DNA of 15,935 nucleotides. It comes from JAKQHY01 sp034429475. GTDB lineage: Bacteria > Chloroflexota > Anaerolineae > B4-G1 > SLSP01. The stretch is from contig DAOUGD010000252.1 in the NCBI GenBank assembly GCA_034429475.1, positions 1-15,935 on the forward strand, read 5' to 3'. The position numbers and the translations under genes were made by a program. The notes beneath the pieces were generated by a model. That model saw nothing but the letters and a program-made list of their open reading frames with translations. It was not told the DNA's origin and made no database searches. Positions 13,997-15,935 of this stretch are shown here, piece after piece (the stretch's first letter is position 1; every line of letters begins with the position of its first letter).

Positions 13997-15703
13997 TTAT
14001 TCGCTGAATTTGGGGACAGCTCCCAATTCTTCCTGGGCGCGTCGAACCAATTCATCATCGGGCGGCGCGGGCGGTTCGGGCGGCAGCATCGTTCGCGGAG
14101 GCGCCGCCGGCCGAGCGGCAGTCTGGGCGGATGGCGTTGTCGCCGCCGATTGGCCCTGGGCCTCCCATTCTTTCTCCAGCATACACCGCACGTAGATGGG
14201 CTGCCGGAACGTTTCGCTCAACAGCGTCTCCACCATCCGCCGGCTGTCGTCCTGATTGACGTTGTCGCGGTGGAAACTGTGTTGAAACAGCAGCACCAAC
14301 TTGCCGGCGCTATCCACCCCTGCGATTTTGGCGTCGCGCAACAAGGCCCCCAGCTTGACCGATTGGATGTGCCCCACCACCTGCCGCCACCGTTCCCGAA
14401 TAGTGCTCAACAATTCCGGGGTTGGCCCGGCGGTCGCGGCGGAGGGACTGGCGGATGTCGGTGGCTCGCCGCCGCGCTCGACTGCTGGCGGCGTGCCGCT
14501 GCGCGTTGCCGGTTGGACGCTGCGCACCCGTCGCGTCGGGGCGGCCGGCGGCGCGGGCGCGACCGATGGCGCCGGCACAGGCGCAGGGATGCTGACCGGT
14601 TGGGGGGAGGGCGCTGGGGGCGCCGGCTCTGGTGTCACTGTCGCTTCGACAAACGCCAACTCTAACGGCAACTGCGGTTGCCAGCCAGTGCGACTGATCG
14701 CGGCCACCTGGCTGAACAGGCGGATAGCCGCTACCAGGCGTTCCGGTTTGGCCGCGCGGGACATTTCCTGGAAGCGCGGGCGCTCCTCGGTCGTTGGATC
14801 TGTCCACATCTCGCCGGCGCCGAGGCGCATCAACAGCAGCCCGCGCAGGAAATCCGCCGTTTGCCGGGCCAGTTGACGTGGGTCGGCGCCGCCGTCCACT
14901 GCCCGGTTGATCACCGCGACGCCCGCGCTCAGGTCGCCGTCCAGCCACGCTTGAAGCAGCGACTGGACCACTTCGCGCCGTTCCGCGCCGAGCATGAGCC
15001 GCACGTAGTCGGCGGTCACGTCACCGCCGGCCGCCATTTGGTCAAACAGGCTGATCGCATCGCGCATACTGCCCGTGGCGGCTCGCGCGATCAAGTCCAA
15101 CGCCTCCTGCTCGACCTGGATGGCTTCTGCGTCGGCGATGGCTTGCAGCCGGCCCACGAGCTGCGCCAGCGGGATTCGCCGGAACTCGAAGCGCTGGCAG
15201 CGGGAGAGGATGGTCTCTGGGATCTTGTGGATTTCGGTGGTCGCCAGCACGAAGATAACGTGCTCCGGCGGCTCTTCCAGCGTTTTTAACAGGGCGTTGA
15301 AGGCCGCCGTCGAAAGCATGTGGACTTCGTCCACCACGTATACCTTGTAGCGCGCCTGCGCCGGGCGGAAGCCCACTTTCTCCAGCAAGTCCCGGATGTT
15401 GTCCACGCCGGTGTTCGAGGCCGCGTCAATTTCCACCAGATCCATTAGCCGTCCGGCGGTAATCGCCTGGCAAATTTCGCAATGGTCGCACGGACGTTCA
15501 GCTAAGGGGGACAGGCAGTTAACAGCTTTGGCGATGAGCCGCGCGGTGGTCGTTTTGCCGGTGCCGCGCGGTCCGGCCAGGAGATAGGCGTGATGCAGAT
15601 GTCCGGTATGCAGCGCATTGCGCAGCGTGCGGACAATATGTTCCTGCCCCACCACGTCATCAAACGTTTGCGGGCGCCATTTGCGATAAAGGGCTTGCGT
15701 CAT
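13997..15703 (-). CDS. dnaX: DNA polymerase III subunit gamma/tau
   Basis: The clamp-loader ATPase of the replisome. From ATG 15703 the product has 568 residues: Walker A GPRGTGKT (44-51), zinc Cys63, Cys72, Cys75 and Cys78, Walker B DEVHML (125-130), the SRC arginine-finger motif (167-169), clamp-loader domain III, a long Pro-Ala linker (about 370-445) and a short tau-type C-terminal domain ending near 568. The start is taken at MTQALYRKWRP because a GGGAGAGACC stretch precedes it; ATG 15718 lacks a site. I saw no A-rich slippage site, so a separate gamma form is not evident. It is the first gene of the dnaX-ybaB-recR operon. Confidence 0.96.
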   Translation of the reverse strand: MTQALYRKWRPQTFDDVVGQEHIVRTLRNALHTGHLHHAYLLAGPRGTGKTTTARLIAKAVNCLSPLAERPCDHCEICQAITAGRLMDLVEIDAASNTGVDNIRDLLEKVGFRPAQARYKVYVVDEVHMLSTAAFNALLKTLEEPPEHVIFVLATTEIHKIPETILSRCQRFEFRRIPLAQLVGRLQAIADAEAIQVEQEALDLIARAATGSMRDAISLFDQMAAGGDVTADYVRLMLGAERREVVQSLLQAWLDGDLSAGVAVINRAVDGGADPRQLARQTADFLRGLLLMRLGAGEMWTDPTTEERPRFQEMSRAAKPERLVAAIRLFSQVAAISRTGWQPQLPLELAFVEATVTPEPAPPAPSPQPVSIPAPVPAPSVAPAPPAAPTRRVRSVQPATRSGTPPAVERGGEPPTSASPSAATAGPTPELLSTIRERWRQVVGHIQSVKLGALLRDAKIAGVDSAGKLVLLFQHSFHRDNVNQDDSRRMVETLLSETFRQPIYVRCMLEKEWEAQGQSAATTPSAQTAARPAAPPRTMLPPEPPAPPDDELVRRAQEELGAVPKFSE

Positions 15704-15734
15704 GCCGGTCTCTCCCATGGGTTACTGGCTGTGT

Positions 15735-15763
15735 AGTCTATCACGGATAGGAAATGAGGCAAA
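15735..15763 (-). promoter_or_regulatory. Weak candidate dnaX promoter
   Basis: On the minus strand TTTGCC (15763-15758), 17 bases and TAGACT (15740-15735) lie about 30 bases ahead of the dnaX start. Match to consensus is poor, so this is only a position guess. Confidence 0.25.
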
Positions 15764-15777
15764 TGAGGGTTTTCCAT

Positions 15778-15813
15778 AAAAAAGACCCTAAGGGTTTGGA
15801 AAACTCTTAGGGT
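15778..15813 (-). terminator. Terminator-like hairpin upstream of dnaX
   Basis: CCCTAAG (15786-15792) pairs with CTTAGGG (15806-15812), and inner GTT/AAC bases extend the stem. On the minus strand the stem is followed by TCTTTTTT, so it looks like an intrinsic terminator. It would end a minus-strand transcript from outside the window, or shield dnaX from the region of the divergent gene at 15878. Confidence 0.6.
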
Positions 15814-15842
15814 TCGTAAAAGAATAACTTTCCGAGGCGAGG

Positions 15843-15848
15843 TATAAT
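15843..15848 (+). promoter_or_regulatory. TATAAT -10 element of the edge gene
   Basis: A perfect TATAAT lies 30 bases ahead of the ATG at 15878. No convincing -35 box is found at 16-18 bases. Confidence 0.45.
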
Positions 15849-15877
15849 GCTCGCCAAACACGCGAGGGGGCCGAGCT

Positions 15878-15935
15878 ATGACCCAAGAAATCCATGAATG
15901 TGAGTGTGCCATCTGCCGTGCCGGGAGTGATCCAG
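15878..15935 (+). CDS. Start of an unrecognised gene cut by the window end (possibly a transposase)
   Basis: ATG 15878 follows a GAGGGGG site by about seven bases. The 19 residues seen are MTQEIHECECAICRAGSDP, with a CECAIC cluster. This resembles, from memory, the Cys-containing N-terminus of some ISAzo13-type transposases in Chloroflexota, but 19 residues cannot decide it. Confidence 0.5.
   Translation, partial: MTQEIHECECAICRAGSDP

Noticed and set aside
13997..15703. Programmed frameshift in dnaX giving a gamma form
   Set aside because: No A-rich slippery heptamer was seen, and the tau-type frame is continuous.
15700..15912. Minus-strand open frame of 70 codons upstream of dnaX
   Set aside because: It runs through the terminator hairpin and the divergent gene's promoter and has no ribosome site or recognisable domain.

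Overview
The window looks like a chromosomal segment of a GC-rich bacterium. It most resembles Chloroflexota, probably Anaerolineae or Caldilineae-like. The basis is a lipoprotein with a long Pro-Thr linker ahead of a phosphodiester glycosidase domain, a GT-C glycosyltransferase with a beta-sandwich-like tail, a dnaX-ybaB-recR cluster, a T-box leader near ileS, and many short 7-8 bp tandem arrays. The phylum call is inference, because no rRNA or phylogeny is available.

Layout: 1-309 is a gene-poor edge. It may hold the tail of a gene (2-163), three direct repeats and a repeat hairpin. Then on the minus strand come an M32 carboxypeptidase (310-1818), a DegV-family fatty-acid-binding protein (1938-2777) and isoleucyl-tRNA synthetase (2941-6369). 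A more AT-rich, plus-strand VapBC-like toxin-antitoxin pair (6496-7118) follows. Immediately beyond it is a complete minus-strand T-box riboswitch (about 7486 to 7131) with promoter, Ile specifier AUC, T-box core and terminator. The riboswitch reads toward ileS but is separated from it by the oppositely oriented toxin-antitoxin genes. On the plus strand, 7579-8442 encodes a secreted phosphodiester glycosidase lipoprotein. It converges with and overlaps a minus-strand operon that in transcription order is dnaX, ybaB, recR, a PH-domain-like membrane protein, a Cof-type HAD phosphatase, tsaC and a GT-C glycosyltransferase. The right edge has a minus-strand terminator-like hairpin and the start of a plus-strand gene (15878 onward).

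Working together: dnaX, ybaB and recR form the common replication/repair cluster, followed by a tRNA-modification enzyme (tsaC) and envelope genes. The T-box senses uncharged tRNA-Ile and should control ileS. The IleRS is type-2-like and carries a swapped class I signature (GIHH in place of HIGH), an arrangement associated with mupirocin hyper-resistance.

The most unusual features are (1) a toxin-antitoxin module lying antisense between an Ile T-box and ileS; (2) the GIHH signature; and (3) at least eight loci with different 7-8 bp tandem arrays. These arrays lie in intergenic spacers, at stop codons, inside the T-box and in frame inside one glycosyltransferase gene.
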